DNA of 64,000 nt from Bradyrhizobium icense. GTDB taxonomy: Bacteria > Pseudomonadota > Alphaproteobacteria > Rhizobiales > Xanthobacteraceae. Made by a program: the position numbers and the translations under genes. The stretch is taken from NCBI RefSeq assembly GCF_001693385.1, contig NZ_CP016428.1, positions 1,178,001 to 1,242,000 of the forward strand, given 5' to 3'. Below the pieces are notes generated by a model, which was not told where the DNA came from, searched no databases, and worked only from the letters and a program-made list of their open reading frames with translations. Position 1 is the stretch's first letter, and every line of letters begins with the position of its first letter. Of this stretch, positions 53,719 to 63,193 are shown piece by piece.

Positions 53719-54525
53719 CTATTCCTTGACCTCGATCTTGCCCTTCATGGCCGGGTGCAGGCCGCAGATGTAATCGTAGATTCCTGCATCGGCGAGGGTC
53801 AGCTGGGTGGTCTGGCCTTTCAGCGCGATCGACGAGCGCTGCGCCTTGGGGCTGGTGATCGTCACCTGGTGCGGCGAGGAATCAGTGTTGTGCCAGGTGA
53901 TGGTCTGGCCCTTGCTGACGACGACGGTCTCGGGCCCGAACTTGAAGTCGGAGATCGAGACCACACCGGGCCCCGGCGCGGGCTTTGCCATAGCGCCGTC
54001 GGGCGTGCCCTTCAGGCCCGCTAGTGAGATAACAAAATCCTGGCCGGCATGCGGCTTGTGGCAGGTGAAGCAGGCCGTCAAATTGGCCTTGTCGTTGACC
54101 TTCTTGTCCGGGCCAAACGCTTGGTACTCCCATTCGCCGTTCCGAATGTCATCCTTGTATTCGGTGCCCCAGCCCTCGCGCTTTTCCATCACCGTATAGG
54201 CGACGAGGTCGCCCTTCTGGAAACGGCCGTTGGCATCCTTGAGAGGCTCGCCGGCCGCATCGAGCTGCGCCTTGTACTGCACCAGCGTCAGGACCGTGCC
54301 GCTCGGGATCGGTTGCCCCTTGCGTACCGCGTCGACCGCTGCCGTCGTCGCATAGAGCTCGCGATACTGCTTGTTGTCGTAACGATCGACCGTGGCGTAG
54401 AGCGTGCCCCTGTCGAAATTTTCCGGGAAGGCGACCTTGTCGCCGCCGGCGAGCGCCGAATAGCCGACGAGCACGCCGGATGCCAGTCCAAGCGCGACTG
54501 CGGCAGCGAAGCTGACGTTTTTCAT
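53719..54525 (-). CDS. cytochrome P460-cupredoxin fusion protein, exported
   Basis: A 268-residue periplasmic protein. Signal peptide (VSFAAAVALGLASGVLVGYS) followed by a P460-like domain (residues 30-160): FPENFDRGTLYATVDRYDNK, a central WEYQAFGPDKK, and a single haem site in LTACFTCHKPHAGQDF (CxxCH). After a Pro/Gly linker comes a plastocyanin/azurin-like domain (residues 185-268) with copper ligands: His in WHNTDSSPHQVTI, Cys-His-Met in YDYICGLHPAMKG. Haem and type 1 copper on one chain suggest electron transfer from a small N- or C1-substrate oxidation. P460 proteins oxidise hydroxylamine in nitrifiers; whether this one does is open. Flanked by terminators, so a single-gene transcript. 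Confidence 0.92.
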   Translation of the reverse strand: MKNVSFAAAVALGLASGVLVGYSALAGGDKVAFPENFDRGTLYATVDRYDNKQYRELYATTAAVDAVRKGQPIPSGTVLTLVQYKAQLDAAGEPLKDANGRFQKGDLVAYTVMEKREGWGTEYKDDIRNGEWEYQAFGPDKKVNDKANLTACFTCHKPHAGQDFVISLAGLKGTPDGAMAKPAPGPGVVSISDFKFGPETVVVSKGQTITWHNTDSSPHQVTITSPKAQRSSIALKGQTTQLTLADAGIYDYICGLHPAMKGKIEVKE

Positions 54526-54624
54526 GACTTTCCCCTCGTTTGCGGACAATTCCGTCAAGTACGAGACACCGCGAAGCGGGTTTCAATCCGGGGAAGCGAA
54601 TTTGTCGCGTGGCAATGGCCAAAC

Positions 54625-54650
54625 AAAAACCCCGCCATTTCGGGCGGGGT
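54625..54650 (-). terminator. intrinsic terminator after ctrA
   Basis: Minus-strand stem ACCCCGCC/GGCGGGGT followed by a T-run, 45 bases past the ctrA stop. Nearly the same hairpin ends the neighbouring cytochrome gene. Confidence 0.85.
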
Positions 54651-54695
54651 CCAGTCGGGTGGAGTGAGCCGTTGGGCTCGCCGTAACCCCTGGCG

Positions 54696-55397
<702 letters not shown>

Positions 55398-55763
55398 GCC
55401 AGTCCCCTTTAGTCCGCCGCTCCGGGCGTCAGGTCGGCCGCACTTGCGGCACTCAAAACGCCTTTAACAACTGATTCGGATCCTGACAGACACATGGTTA
55501 ACAAAATCTGATTCCGGTTCGCAAGGTCTTTAAGTGCAATTTTTAGCGAATCGCCCTAAGATGTTGCTCGGAAGCAGCTTTTCTCCACTGTGTCCACTCA
55601 GGTTCCGGATTAAGAGACGGGCCTAACCGACTCCCGCGTTTTGCCCTTCTTCTGACGGGCAAGCGCTCTCAGTCACCAAAGACAGTGACGCAATGATTAA
55701 TGATGCGGGTAAACACGAGGTTAAGCGCCCTCGGTTAAAGCGCGGAAACTTAAGGTTTTCGCA
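55398..55763. promoter_or_regulatory. divergent ctrA-fliI regulatory region with three GANTC sites
   Basis: A 366-base spacer. GANTC, the CcrM methylation site, occurs at 55473, 55510 and 55548, three times in 80 bases and all upstream of ctrA. In Caulobacter the ctrA P1 promoter is switched by GANTC methylation. Several TTAA-containing words (CTTTAACAAC, GGTTAACAAA) lie among them. The right part holds a CtrA-like box for fliI. Confidence 0.55.
55710..55724. promoter_or_regulatory. CtrA-like box upstream of fliI
   Basis: TAAA-N7-TTAA, one base from consensus, 40 bases before the fliI start, followed by another TTAA after ten bases. Placed well for direct CtrA control of fliI. Confidence 0.35.
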
Positions 55764-57089
55764 ATGAAGGCGCTGGCGGAGCAAATCGGCGATATCGACG
55801 GCGTCAATATATATGGCCGTGTCGTGGGCGTGCGCGGCCTGATGGTCGAGATCGCGGGGCCCATCCATGCAATGTCGGTCGGCGCCCGCATCGTGATCGA
55901 GACCGGCGGAAGCCGTTTCATCCCGGCCGAAGTGATCGGCTTTTCCGGCAGCAATGCTGTCGTGATGCCGTTCGGCGGACTGGACGGGGTCCGGCGCGGT
56001 TGCCGCGCGGTCATTGCGACGGCGGCAAGCCAGGTGCGGCCGTCGCCGGCCTGGCTCGGCCGCGTCATCAACGCCATGGGGGAACCGATCGACGGTAAGG
56101 GACCGCTGGTGCAGGGCCCGTCGCCGATGCCCTATCGCAATGCGCCGCCGCCGGCGCATTCGCGCAAGCGCGTCGGGGCGCCGCTCGATCTCGGCGTGCG
56201 AGCGCTCAATACCTTCCTGACCTGCTGTCGAGGCCAGCGGCTCGGCATCTTCGCCGGTTCCGGCGTCGGCAAATCGGTGCTGCTGTCGATGCTGGCGCGC
56301 AATGTCGACGCCGACATCACCGTGATCGGCCTGATCGGCGAACGCGGCCGCGAGGTGCAGGAATTTCTGCAGGAGGATCTCGGCGACGAAGGTCTCGCGC
56401 GCTCGGTCGTGGTGGTGGCGACGTCGGACGAGCCCGCCTTGATGCGGCGGCAGGCCGCCTATCTGACGCTGGCGATATCGGAGTATTTTCGCGACGAAGA
56501 CAAGGACGTCCTGTGCCTGATGGATTCGGTCACGCGCTTTGCGATGGCGCAGCGCGAGATCGGGCTGTCGGCCGGCGAGCCGCCGACCGCCAAGGGCTAT
56601 ACGCCGACCGTGTTTACGGAATTGCCAAAGCTTCTCGAGCGGGCAGGACCAGGCACCGGCGTTGGCACCATCACCGCCATCTTCACGGTGCTGGTCGATG
56701 GCGACGACCACAACGAGCCGATCGCGGACGCGGTTCGCGGCATTCTCGATGGCCATATCGTGATGCAGCGCTCGATTGCAGAGCGTGGGCGATTTCCCGC
56801 GATCAATATTCTTAAATCGGTCTCGCGCACCATGCCGAGATCGGCCAATCCCGATTATCTTCCCATCATCATGCGGGGCCGCCAGGTGATGGCGACCTAC
56901 GCCGACATGGAGGAGCTGATCCGGCTCGGCGCCTACCGGGCAGGTTCCAGCCCCGAGGTCGATGAGGCGATCCGGCTGCACGAGCCGCTGGAAGCCTTCC
57001 TGCGCCAGGCCAAGGACGAAAAATCGAGCCTCGATGACGGCTACCGCCAATTGGCGCATATCCTCGCCAATTTGGAAACGGAACGCTAA
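55764..57089 (+). CDS. fliI: FliI, flagellar export ATPase
   Basis: A 441-residue ATPase of the flagellar type III export apparatus. The N-terminal barrel is [17 protein letters not shown]..., then Walker A in [26 protein letters not shown] and Walker B with [20 protein letters not shown] follow. The C-terminal domain binds FliJ and FliH. It is followed after 109 bases by fliJ. Length matches the family, and its GC matches the core regions. Confidence 0.97.
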   Translation: MKALAEQIGDIDGVNIYGRVVGVRGLMVEIAGPIHAMSVGARIVIETGGSRFIPAEVIGFSGSNAVVMPFGGLDGVRRGCRAVIATAASQVRPSPAWLGRVINAMGEPIDGKGPLVQGPSPMPYRNAPPPAHSRKRVGAPLDLGVRALNTFLTCCRGQRLGIFAGSGVGKSVLLSMLARNVDADITVIGLIGERGREVQEFLQEDLGDEGLARSVVVVATSDEPALMRRQAAYLTLAISEYFRDEDKDVLCLMDSVTRFAMAQREIGLSAGEPPTAKGYTPTVFTELPKLLERAGPGTGVGTITAIFTVLVDGDDHNEPIADAVRGILDGHIVMQRSIAERGRFPAINILKSVSRTMPRSANPDYLPIIMRGRQVMATYADMEELIRLGAYRAGSSPEVDEAIRLHEPLEAFLRQAKDEKSSLDDGYRQLAHILANLETER

Positions 57090-57198
57090 CTTTGTCAGGC
57101 CATCATCCCCGGCACATGATTAACGACGCCGGTGGGGCCCCCCGAGGGAGCCGGCTCCGTCCCGCGTTCAGATTGGGACTTCTGGGGAGTATGAGTCG

Positions 57199-57615
57199 AT
57201 GAAGTCACGAGAAACGCTGATCCGCCTGAAGAAATTTCAGGTCGACGAGAAGCGCCGTAGGGTTACCCAGATCGAAGGCATGATCGCCGACTTCCAGCGC
57301 ATGTCGGTCGATCTCGAGCGCGAAATCCAGACCGAGCAGGAGCGGGCCGGAATCAACGACCCCTCCCATTTCGCCTATCCGACCTACGCCAAGGCCGCGA
57401 TCCAGCGGCGGGAAAACCTGACCCGTTCGGCCGACGAGCTGCGCATCCAACTCGAGGATGCCAAAAGCCTGCTCAGCGAAGCCTTCGAGGAATTGAAGAA
57501 GGTCGAACTGCTCGACGAGCGCGACCAGGCGCGCGAGCGCGCCGAGGAGAGCGCCCGCGAGCAGGCCGATATGGATTCGATCGGCCTGATGCGCGCCCGG
57601 CTTGGCGTCGCCTGA
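57199..57615 (+). CDS. fliJ: FliJ-like flagellar export chaperone
   Basis: A 138-residue coiled-coil protein: ETLIRLKKFQVDEKRRRVTQ, FQRMSVDLEREIQTEQERA, and AFEELKKVELLDERDQARER. Size, helical heptads and place directly after fliI identify FliJ, the stalk that connects the FliI ring to FlhA. GGGGAG precedes the ATG at a slightly long distance; an ATG at 57191 is out of frame. A strong terminator follows. Confidence 0.93.
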   Translation: MKSRETLIRLKKFQVDEKRRRVTQIEGMIADFQRMSVDLEREIQTEQERAGINDPSHFAYPTYAKAAIQRRENLTRSADELRIQLEDAKSLLSEAFEELKKVELLDERDQARERAEESAREQADMDSIGLMRARLGVA

Positions 57616-57646
57616 CGCTTCTCACACCTATCGGTTGAAGGAATCG

Positions 57647-57676
57647 AAATCCCGGGCCGCAAGGCCCGGGATTTTC
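57647..57676 (+). terminator. strong intrinsic terminator after fliJ
   Basis: AAATCCCGGGCC-GCAA-GGCCCGGGATTT: a perfect 12-base stem with a GCAA tetraloop and trailing T-rich sequence. It separates fliIJ from the sigma-factor operon. Confidence 0.92.
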
Positions 57677-57734
57677 TTTGTCAATCGTCCCGGAATCGGC
57701 GACTTGGTGCCTGATTTGACGCAGGGTATGGTAC

Positions 57735-57759
57735 GAAACTTCTCGATTGCTCCAGCGTA
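57735..57759 (+). promoter_or_regulatory. ECF-type promoter candidate before the sigma-factor gene
   Basis: GAAAC, 16 bases, then CGTA. An AAC-type -35 and CGT-type -10 at this spacing are the usual ECF promoter form. It lies 38 bases before the start codon, which would make the sigma factor autoregulated. Confidence 0.45.
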
Positions 57760-57796
57760 CGACGCGATGGAGGACCGAGATCTTGGGGGGCGTTGA

Positions 57797-58354
57797 ATGC
57801 TGACGCCAGCGGAGCTGGTCTGGCTGATTGCCGCGGTGGCGAAGGGGGATGAGGCCGCTTTTGAGCGCCTTTACGCCGCCACGCGCGCGAAACTCTTCGG
57901 CGTCGTGCTCCGTATCTTGCGGCGTCAGGACCTCGCAGAGGAGGTCATTCAGGAGGCTTACGTCAAGATCTGGAACAGCGCCGGAAAGTTCAACCCGGCG
58001 CTCGCTTCGCCGATCACGTGGATGGTGTCGATCGCGCGCAACCGGGCGATCGACGTGGTGCGCAAGCGAAGCGAAAGCTCGATCGAGGAGGAGCCGACCG
58101 CTATGGAAGTGGCCGCCGATTCACCCGATCCGCTGGCGCGGCGCGAGATGACGGAAGAGTTGAAGCGGTTGCTGGAATGCGTCGGCCGCCTTGAGCCGGA
58201 TCGACAGAAGCTCGTGCTGCTCGCCTATTACAACGGCTGGAGCCGCGAACAGCTCGCCGCCAAGTTCGAGACGCCGGTGAATACGGTGAAGACGTGGCTG
58301 CGCCGCAGCATGATGGAAATAAGGGAGTGTCTCGGACTAGGATCCGGATCTTGA
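57797..58354 (+). CDS. ECF sigma factor (RpoE-like, SigK type)
   Basis: A 185-residue sigma-70 family protein with region 2 (residues 20-85: AFERLYAATRAKLFGVVLRI, then EEVIQEAYVKIWNSAGKF, then MVSIARNRAIDVVRKR) and region 4 (residues 120-180: RLEPDRQKLVLLAYYNGWSR, then TPVNTVKTWLRRSMMEIREC). GGGGGG precedes the ATG. The anti-sigma gene begins 3 bases after its stop. This pairing with an RskA-type anti-sigma factor suggests a membrane or redox stress response. Confidence 0.96.
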   Translation: MLTPAELVWLIAAVAKGDEAAFERLYAATRAKLFGVVLRILRRQDLAEEVIQEAYVKIWNSAGKFNPALASPITWMVSIARNRAIDVVRKRSESSIEEEPTAMEVAADSPDPLARREMTEELKRLLECVGRLEPDRQKLVLLAYYNGWSREQLAAKFETPVNTVKTWLRRSMMEIRECLGLGSGS

Positions 58355-58357
58355 ACG

Positions 58358-59269
58358 ATGGCCTATAGCGAAGACCATATCGCGCTCGCTGCGGAATATG
58401 CGCTCGGCACCCTCGATGCCGACGAGCGCGCGCAGGTCGAGACCATGATGGCCGTCGATGCCGAATACAGCGCGATCGTCCACGCCTGGGAATACCGGCT
58501 CGGCACGCTGAACCAGATGGTCGGTTCGGTCGAGCCGCGGCCGATCGTGTGGGAAAACATCAAGGCCGCGATCGGGCATTCCACACAAGTGCAGGCGCCG
58601 CTGGCGCTGCCCGAGGCGCCGCAGCCTGCGCCGCCGCCCGAACCTGCAGCCGAGCCGGTGGAGGCTCCCGCGGTGGCCGAGGCGCCGCCGGTCGTCGCGT
58701 ACAATACAATCGCGGATAATTCGAATGTCATCCAGTTGACGGGCCGCGCGAAGCGCTGGCGCAATGTGGCTTCCTTTGCCACCGCGATTGCCGCAGCGCT
58801 CATCGCGATGCTGGCGGTGCAGGTCTATCGGCCGGAGCTGCTACCCGAGGCGCTGCGGCCGAAGCCGCGCATCCAGACGGTCGAGGTGAAGACGCCGGCG
58901 CCACCGCCTGCACCATCGGCGCAATATGTTGCGCTGCTGCAGCGTGACGGCGGCTCGCCCGCGTTCATTTTGACGGTCGACGCGGCGACCAAAAATTTCA
59001 CGGTCCGCAAGGTCGGGGCCGATGCCGAGCCGGGCAAGAGCTTTGAGCTCTGGCTGATCTCCGACAAGCTGCCGCAGCCGCGCTCGCTCGGCGTGATCGG
59101 CGGCAGCGATTTTACGGCGCGCCCGGTGCTCGCCGACTACGACGCCAGTACGATCAATACAGCGACCTATGCCGTTACCGTCGAACAGGTCGGCGGCTCG
59201 CCGACCGGCCAGCCGACCTCGGCGCCGATCTACACTGGCAAGCTGATCGAGACGGTGCCGGCGCGCTAA
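58358..59269 (+). CDS. RskA-type anti-sigma factor
   Basis: A 303-residue membrane protein. The N-terminal anti-sigma domain reads HIALAAEYALGTLDADERAQ. Next come a Pro/Ala/Glu-rich linker (LPEAPQPAPPPEPAAEPVEA) and one membrane helix near residue 140-155 (VASFATAIAAALIAMLAVQV). A periplasmic RskA domain follows, with VALLQRDGGSPAFILTVDAA and GKSFELWLISDKLPQPRSLG. It holds the ECF factor until an envelope signal leads to its cleavage. The gene ends within a dispersed hairpin repeat, whose first stem starts at the stop codon. Confidence 0.94.
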   Translation: MAYSEDHIALAAEYALGTLDADERAQVETMMAVDAEYSAIVHAWEYRLGTLNQMVGSVEPRPIVWENIKAAIGHSTQVQAPLALPEAPQPAPPPEPAAEPVEAPAVAEAPPVVAYNTIADNSNVIQLTGRAKRWRNVASFATAIAAALIAMLAVQVYRPELLPEALRPKPRIQTVEVKTPAPPPAPSAQYVALLQRDGGSPAFILTVDAATKNFTVRKVGADAEPGKSFELWLISDKLPQPRSLGVIGGSDFTARPVLADYDASTINTATYAVTVEQVGGSPTGQPTSAPIYTGKLIETVPAR

Positions 59270-59370
59270 AGCGCGATGAGATTTGGATAAATCGTCATCG
59301 CGCTTTAGGTCTTTGTTGGAGCATGATCTTTTCGGAAAACCACTTCACACTTTTCCGGATCGTGCTCTAG
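59268..59370. repeat. two-hairpin dispersed repeat, copy 4
   Basis: First stem AAAGCGCGATGA/TCATCGCGCTTT, perfect over 12 bases. After GGTCTTTGTT comes a second stem, GAGCATGATCTTTTCGGAAAA against CTTTTCCGGATCGTGCTC. The order (short palindrome, T-rich joint, long stem containing GGAAAA) is the same as in copies 1 and 2. The second half matches copy 3. Confidence 0.7.
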
Positions 59371-59460
59371 CGTTGACCGCCCAAACAAAATATCGAAAAC
59401 AACCCCATGCAAAGTAGCCGTCAAGGGCCGGCGGGCACTCCGGAAACCAGCCGCAAAAAA

Positions 59461-59489
59461 GAAAACGCCCGTGGGGAGCGGGCGTTTTC
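59461..59489. terminator. bidirectional intrinsic terminator
   Basis: GAAAACGCCCG, seven bases, CGGGCGTTTTC. A perfect 11-base stem with A-run and T-run ends works in both directions: for the anti-sigma operon and for the small gene at 59598-59804. Confidence 0.88.
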
Positions 59490-59597
59490 GCAGTCAACTT
59501 GGGGGTAGTTGGGGTCTTAAATATCCACACGGCGACTTTGGGGGGCTGTAAAGAGCCGCGTGAATTCCGTGAATTCCTCTGTTTGCGGATTCCTCCG

Positions 59598-59804
59598 TTA
59601 GCGTACGACTGAGTTACCGGAGCTGGTGATCGCCACCGGCTTGCCGGCCTTCATCACGCCCGTACTCGCGGTCTGGGTGAGACCTTCATCCGAGGTGTTG
59701 CGTGCGGAGATGCTGAACCCGGCGACCACGATACCTGCCACAAGGGCCACGACCACGATCTTGAGATGGGTCGTGCGATCTGCGCTGTAGATCGAATGGT
59801 TCAT
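59598..59804 (-). CDS. small single-pass membrane protein (68 aa)
   Basis: A 68-residue protein with a polar N-terminus (MNHSIYSADRTTH), one hydrophobic helix (LKIVVVALVAGIVVAGFSIS) and a Ser/Thr-rich tail ending SSGNSVVR. GGAG precedes the start. Very similar short proteins are common in Bradyrhizobium (recalled). Function unknown. It ends 109 bases before a terminator on its strand. Confidence 0.78.
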   Translation of the reverse strand: MNHSIYSADRTTHLKIVVVALVAGIVVAGFSISARNTSDEGLTQTASTGVMKAGKPVAITSSGNSVVR

Positions 59805-60132
59805 GGAAGTCTCCTGCCGCCTTCCGGCCTGTAGATTTATCGGATGCGCCGACAGGCTGGTTCAACGTCTCGCGTCAGGAAACGTAGGAATCCGGGATCC
59901 CGTTCCAAAGAGGCGATCACAAGCCGGTGAAAAGACTTGAACTACCGCGATTGGAACGCCCGGGGCGGTCACCTACCATGAATAAATATTCAGCTACCAT
60001 AATGACTTATGCGGAAGCCGTCGCCTTCGAATGCCGAATGGCGCGGGATCGGCCATTTTCGACAAACCATTTGCCTGTGGCGAAAATGCTTCGGCAGCAA
60101 ACCGCTGATTTGCCGTTATTTTCGGCCCGCGC
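59805..60132. other. spacer between small gene and flhA, nothing recognised
   Basis: About 330 bases. One possible 69-codon frame on the plus strand (from a GTG at 59927) has no family likeness and weak start signals. AT-rich around 59980-60010. Confidence 0.3.
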
Positions 60133-62268
60133 CTAGATGCTGCCGACCGTCTTCAGCCGCGCGCGGGGATGGATTTCCGCCTGCGACAGCACGGTGGTTT
60201 GCGAGCGGAAGCGCTCGACCAGCGAGCGCACGAACGGCCGGATCGCAGCCGACGTCACCAGCACCGGCGCCTCACCCTCGCGTGCCGCCTGCTCGAAGGC
60301 GTTGCGGACGCTTGTCATGAACTCCGACAGTTTTGAGGGCTGCATGGCGAGGCTGCGCTCTTCGCCCTGGCCCACGATCGATTCCGCAAATGCCTGTTCC
60401 CACCGCGCTGACAACGCGATCAGCGGCAGGTAGCCGTTGTATGTGGTATTCTGGGCGCAGATCTGGCGCGCCAGGCGAGCGCGGACGTGCTCGACCATGA
60501 TGGCGGGGTTGCGCGAGAACGCGAGCGCGTCGGCGATGCCTTCGAGGATGGTGGAAAGGTCGCGGATCGAGATACGCTCTGCCAGGAGTAGCTGCAGCAC
60601 GCGCTGGATGCCCGACACCGTGACCTGGCTCGGCACGATATCTTTGACCAGTTCACCCTGTTCCTTCGGCAGGTCCTTCAGCAGCTTCTGTACCTCGCCA
60701 TAGGATAAGAGGTCGCTCATGTTGTTCTTGAGCAGCTCGGTCAGGTGCGTCGACAGCACGGTCGCGGCATCGACCACGGTGTAGCCCTTCAGCGACGCCT
60801 CTTCCTTCAGCGCGGCATCGACCCAGGTGGCGGGCAGACCGAACGTCGGCTCGACGGTGTGGATGCCGGGCACGCCGACCTGGTTGCCGGCTGGATCCAT
60901 GACCATGAACTGGTTCGGCCAGATCTTGCCGGTGCCGGCGTCCACTTCCTTGATCTTGATGACGTAGGTGTTGGCCTCGAGCTGGACGTTGTCGAGGATG
61001 CGTACCGCCGGCATCACAAAGCCCATTTCGATGGCGAGCGAGCGGCGCAGCGCCTTGATCTGCTCGGTCAGGCGGTCGGTGCCGTCAGGACCGTTGACCA
61101 GCGGCAACAGCGCATAGCCGAGCTCGATCTTGAGGTCGTCGATCTTGAGCGCGCTGGCGATCGGCTCTTCGGCCGCGGCCTGGGCGGCAGCGGCGGCGAG
61201 TTCGGGCGCAGCGGCCGCGGCGGCTTCGGCCGCCTTGGTGACGTGGTTGTGGTTTCGCGCTTTCCAGGCGAGCGCCGCGGCGCCGCCGCCGAGCGCCAGG
61301 AACGGCAGCATCGGGATGCCCGGCAACAGCGCCAGCACCAGCATCACGCCGGCGGACATGCCGAGCGCCTGCGGGTAACCCGAGAGCTGTTTCATCAGCG
61401 CCTTGTCGGCCGCACCGGTGATGCCGGCTTTCGACACCAAGAGGCCCGCGGCGGTCGAGACGATCAGCGCCGGCACCTGCGTCACCAGGCCGTCGCCGAC
61501 CGTCAGAATGGTATACGTGCGAGCGGCATCGCCAAAGCTCATCCCCTGCTGGGCGACGCCGATGATGATGCCGCCGATGACGTTGATGAACACCACCAGG
61601 AGGCCGGCGATAGCGTCGCCGCGGACGAATTTCGAGGCGCCGTCCATGGCGCCGAAGAAGCCGCTTTCGTCCTCCAGCGCCTTGCGGCGAGCCTTGGCGG
61701 TTTGCTCGTCGATCAGGCCGGCGGACAGATCGGCGTCGATCGCCATCTGCTTGCCCGGCATCGAGTCCAGTTGGAAGCGGGCCGCGACTTCGGCGATGCG
61801 ACCCGAACCCTTGGTGATGACGACGAAGTTCACGATCACGAGAATCGCGAACACGATAATTCCGATCACGAAATTACCGCCCATCACGAAATTGCCGAAG
61901 GCTTCGATGACGTGGCCGGCGGCGGCCGTGCCCTCATGGCCGTGCGACAGGATGAGGCGCGTGGACGCCATGTTCAGCGACAGCCGCAGCATGGTCGAGA
62001 TCAAGAGCACGGTCGGAAACGACGAGAATTCCAGCGGCGTCTGGATGAACAGCGCCGTCATCAGGATCAGGATCGACACCGTGATCGAGATCGCCAGGAA
62101 GAGATCCAGCACGATCGCCGGCAGCGGCAGGATCAGCACCACCAGGATGGTGAGGACGCCGAGCGCCAGCGCCAGATCGCCACGCTTCAGGATATCGCCG
62201 ACTTCACCAAGGCTTGGAAATTTGCCGCTTGCGCCTGCGCCGCCCTGACCCGCCGTCACATCGACCAT
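60133..62268 (-). CDS. flhA: FlhA, flagellar type III export gate
   Basis: A 711-residue protein. The N-terminal half has about eight membrane helices (LALALGVLTILVVLILPLPA; VIGIIVFAILVIVNFVVIT). The conserved FHIPEP-like cytoplasmic loop includes RIAEVAARFQLDSMPGKQMA and IDADLSAGLIDEQTAKARRK. The C-terminal cytoplasmic half (residues 370-711) forms the nonameric ring for substrate docking, including LPATWVDAALKEEASLKGY. Start at 62268 after GGGGGAAG; the frame is open 34 codons further up. A CtrA-like box lies upstream. The stretch near residues 335-380 is Ala-rich and slightly longer than in enteric FlhA. Confidence 0.97.
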   Translation of the reverse strand: MVDVTAGQGGAGASGKFPSLGEVGDILKRGDLALALGVLTILVVLILPLPAIVLDLFLAISITVSILILMTALFIQTPLEFSSFPTVLLISTMLRLSLNMASTRLILSHGHEGTAAAGHVIEAFGNFVMGGNFVIGIIVFAILVIVNFVVITKGSGRIAEVAARFQLDSMPGKQMAIDADLSAGLIDEQTAKARRKALEDESGFFGAMDGASKFVRGDAIAGLLVVFINVIGGIIIGVAQQGMSFGDAARTYTILTVGDGLVTQVPALIVSTAAGLLVSKAGITGAADKALMKQLSGYPQALGMSAGVMLVLALLPGIPMLPFLALGGGAAALAWKARNHNHVTKAAEAAAAAAPELAAAAAQAAAEEPIASALKIDDLKIELGYALLPLVNGPDGTDRLTEQIKALRRSLAIEMGFVMPAVRILDNVQLEANTYVIKIKEVDAGTGKIWPNQFMVMDPAGNQVGVPGIHTVEPTFGLPATWVDAALKEEASLKGYTVVDAATVLSTHLTELLKNNMSDLLSYGEVQKLLKDLPKEQGELVKDIVPSQVTVSGIQRVLQLLLAERISIRDLSTILEGIADALAFSRNPAIMVEHVRARLARQICAQNTTYNGYLPLIALSARWEQAFAESIVGQGEERSLAMQPSKLSEFMTSVRNAFEQAAREGEAPVLVTSAAIRPFVRSLVERFRSQTTVLSQAEIHPRARLKTVGSI

Positions 62269-62438
62269 GGTAGCCGCTTCCCCCCGCGTCTGCCGCCATC
62301 GGGCGCCAGACGTCTTGGCGGCGGCCGAAGGGCCGCCGTTCCGAAAGTGAGGCACCGCACTGGCGTCCACGGGGTTCCTCCCGTTCTACGCGGCCGACGA
62401 CACTCGACTTCACCCGGCAATTTTTGCCCGGTGTATGG

Positions 62439-62453
62439 TTAGCAAAGGGTTAA
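62439..62453. promoter_or_regulatory. CtrA-like box upstream of flhA
   Basis: Read towards flhA it is TTAA-N7-CTAA, one base from consensus, about 170 bases before the start. A second TTAA follows within 14 bases on the plus strand. Confidence 0.38.
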
Positions 62454-62519
62454 CGGCAGGTGGTTAAGGCCGTCATTCCGGGGCGATGCGTCAGCATCGA
62501 ACTACGATGTGCAAGCGCA

Positions 62520-62980
62520 CATCGGAGAATCTCGCGCCCCACACCGAACTGTCATACCCCGCGCATGCGGGGTATCCAGCACGCCGCGGCCCATCGGCTC
62601 TATCGCTGGCCTCTGGAATATTGGAACCGTTCGCCCAAAGAGAAGAGGGCGCAGAAAATGCCGGGTGCCGGCTGGCACCCGCGGTCTCGTGTGCAAGAGA
62701 TTGCGAAGATGCGCACACGAGCATACAGGTACAGCCGGAGCATTCCGGCATTCCCTGCGCAGTGGGTTTACGGCTTATGCCGAGCTCTCCCTGGAGACGA
62801 ATTCCTCTTGCCACCATCGCCGGCGAATTGACGATCCCGCGCGGGCGCCAGGACCACACGGTTTTGCCGTACGCTTCAGCACCGCTCGTCTGCCGCGTTG
62901 GCCGCCAAAATCCGTCACCTGCATTTCACGGGCGTCGACGGCCTTCCTTTCGAACTATTCCTGAGTCAGGCTTCAAATGA
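62520..62980. repeat. degenerate intergenic repeat block
   Basis: Contains a perfect stem ATACCCCGC-GCAT-GCGGGGTAT at 62554-62575. From about 62830 comes text such as GACGATCCCGCGCGGGCGCC and CACACGGTTTTGCCGTACGC, which I recall as a frequent non-coding repeat in Bradyrhizobium. The long open frames here are low-complexity and not genes. It fills the gap between flhA and the fluoride riboswitch. Confidence 0.5.
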
Positions 62981-63108
62981 AGTTGGGTACGCTCAATGAC
63001 TCCCTGAGCGTCGTTTTGAACTCGCCGCGTTAGGCATTAGCGCGAGTTCCAGTTGGGAGCGTAGGCAGGGCTTGCTGACGCAGACTTTCTCGCTTATCTG
63101 ACTTCAAG

Positions 63109-63186
63109 GTGATGGGGATGGAGTCCCCCGATAACCGCCGTCTCGGCTGATGACTCCTACCGGAGCGCGAGAGCGCAGGTAGGAGT
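63109..63186 (+). promoter_or_regulatory. fluoride riboswitch (crcB motif)
   Basis: GGGGATGGAGTCCCC, then GATAACCGCC, GTCTC, GGCTGATGACTCCTAC fit the crcB RNA consensus in order and spacing. P1 is GGGG/CCCC. The ligand pseudoknot pairs GGAGT (63120-63124) with ACTCC (63153-63157). ACTCCTACC (63153-63161) can instead pair with GGTAGGAGT (63178-63186), which contains the AGGAG ribosome-binding site of crcB. The two pairings exclude each other, so fluoride should free translation. A weak TTGCTG/TATCTG promoter pair is at 63072-63100. Confidence 0.93.
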
Positions 63187-63193
63187 ATGCCCA

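Noticed and set aside
55623..57059. 478-codon minus-strand frame opposite fliI
   Set aside because: Shadow of fliI; no recognisable protein features.
59927..60136. 69-codon plus-strand frame before flhA
   Set aside because: GTG start without ribosome-binding site, no hydrophobic or family pattern, and it overlaps the end of flhA.
60745..62442. 565-codon open frame on the plus strand opposite flhA
   Set aside because: Composition is Arg/His/Asp/Gln-rich and repetitive, no start signal, and flhA on the minus strand is unmistakable.
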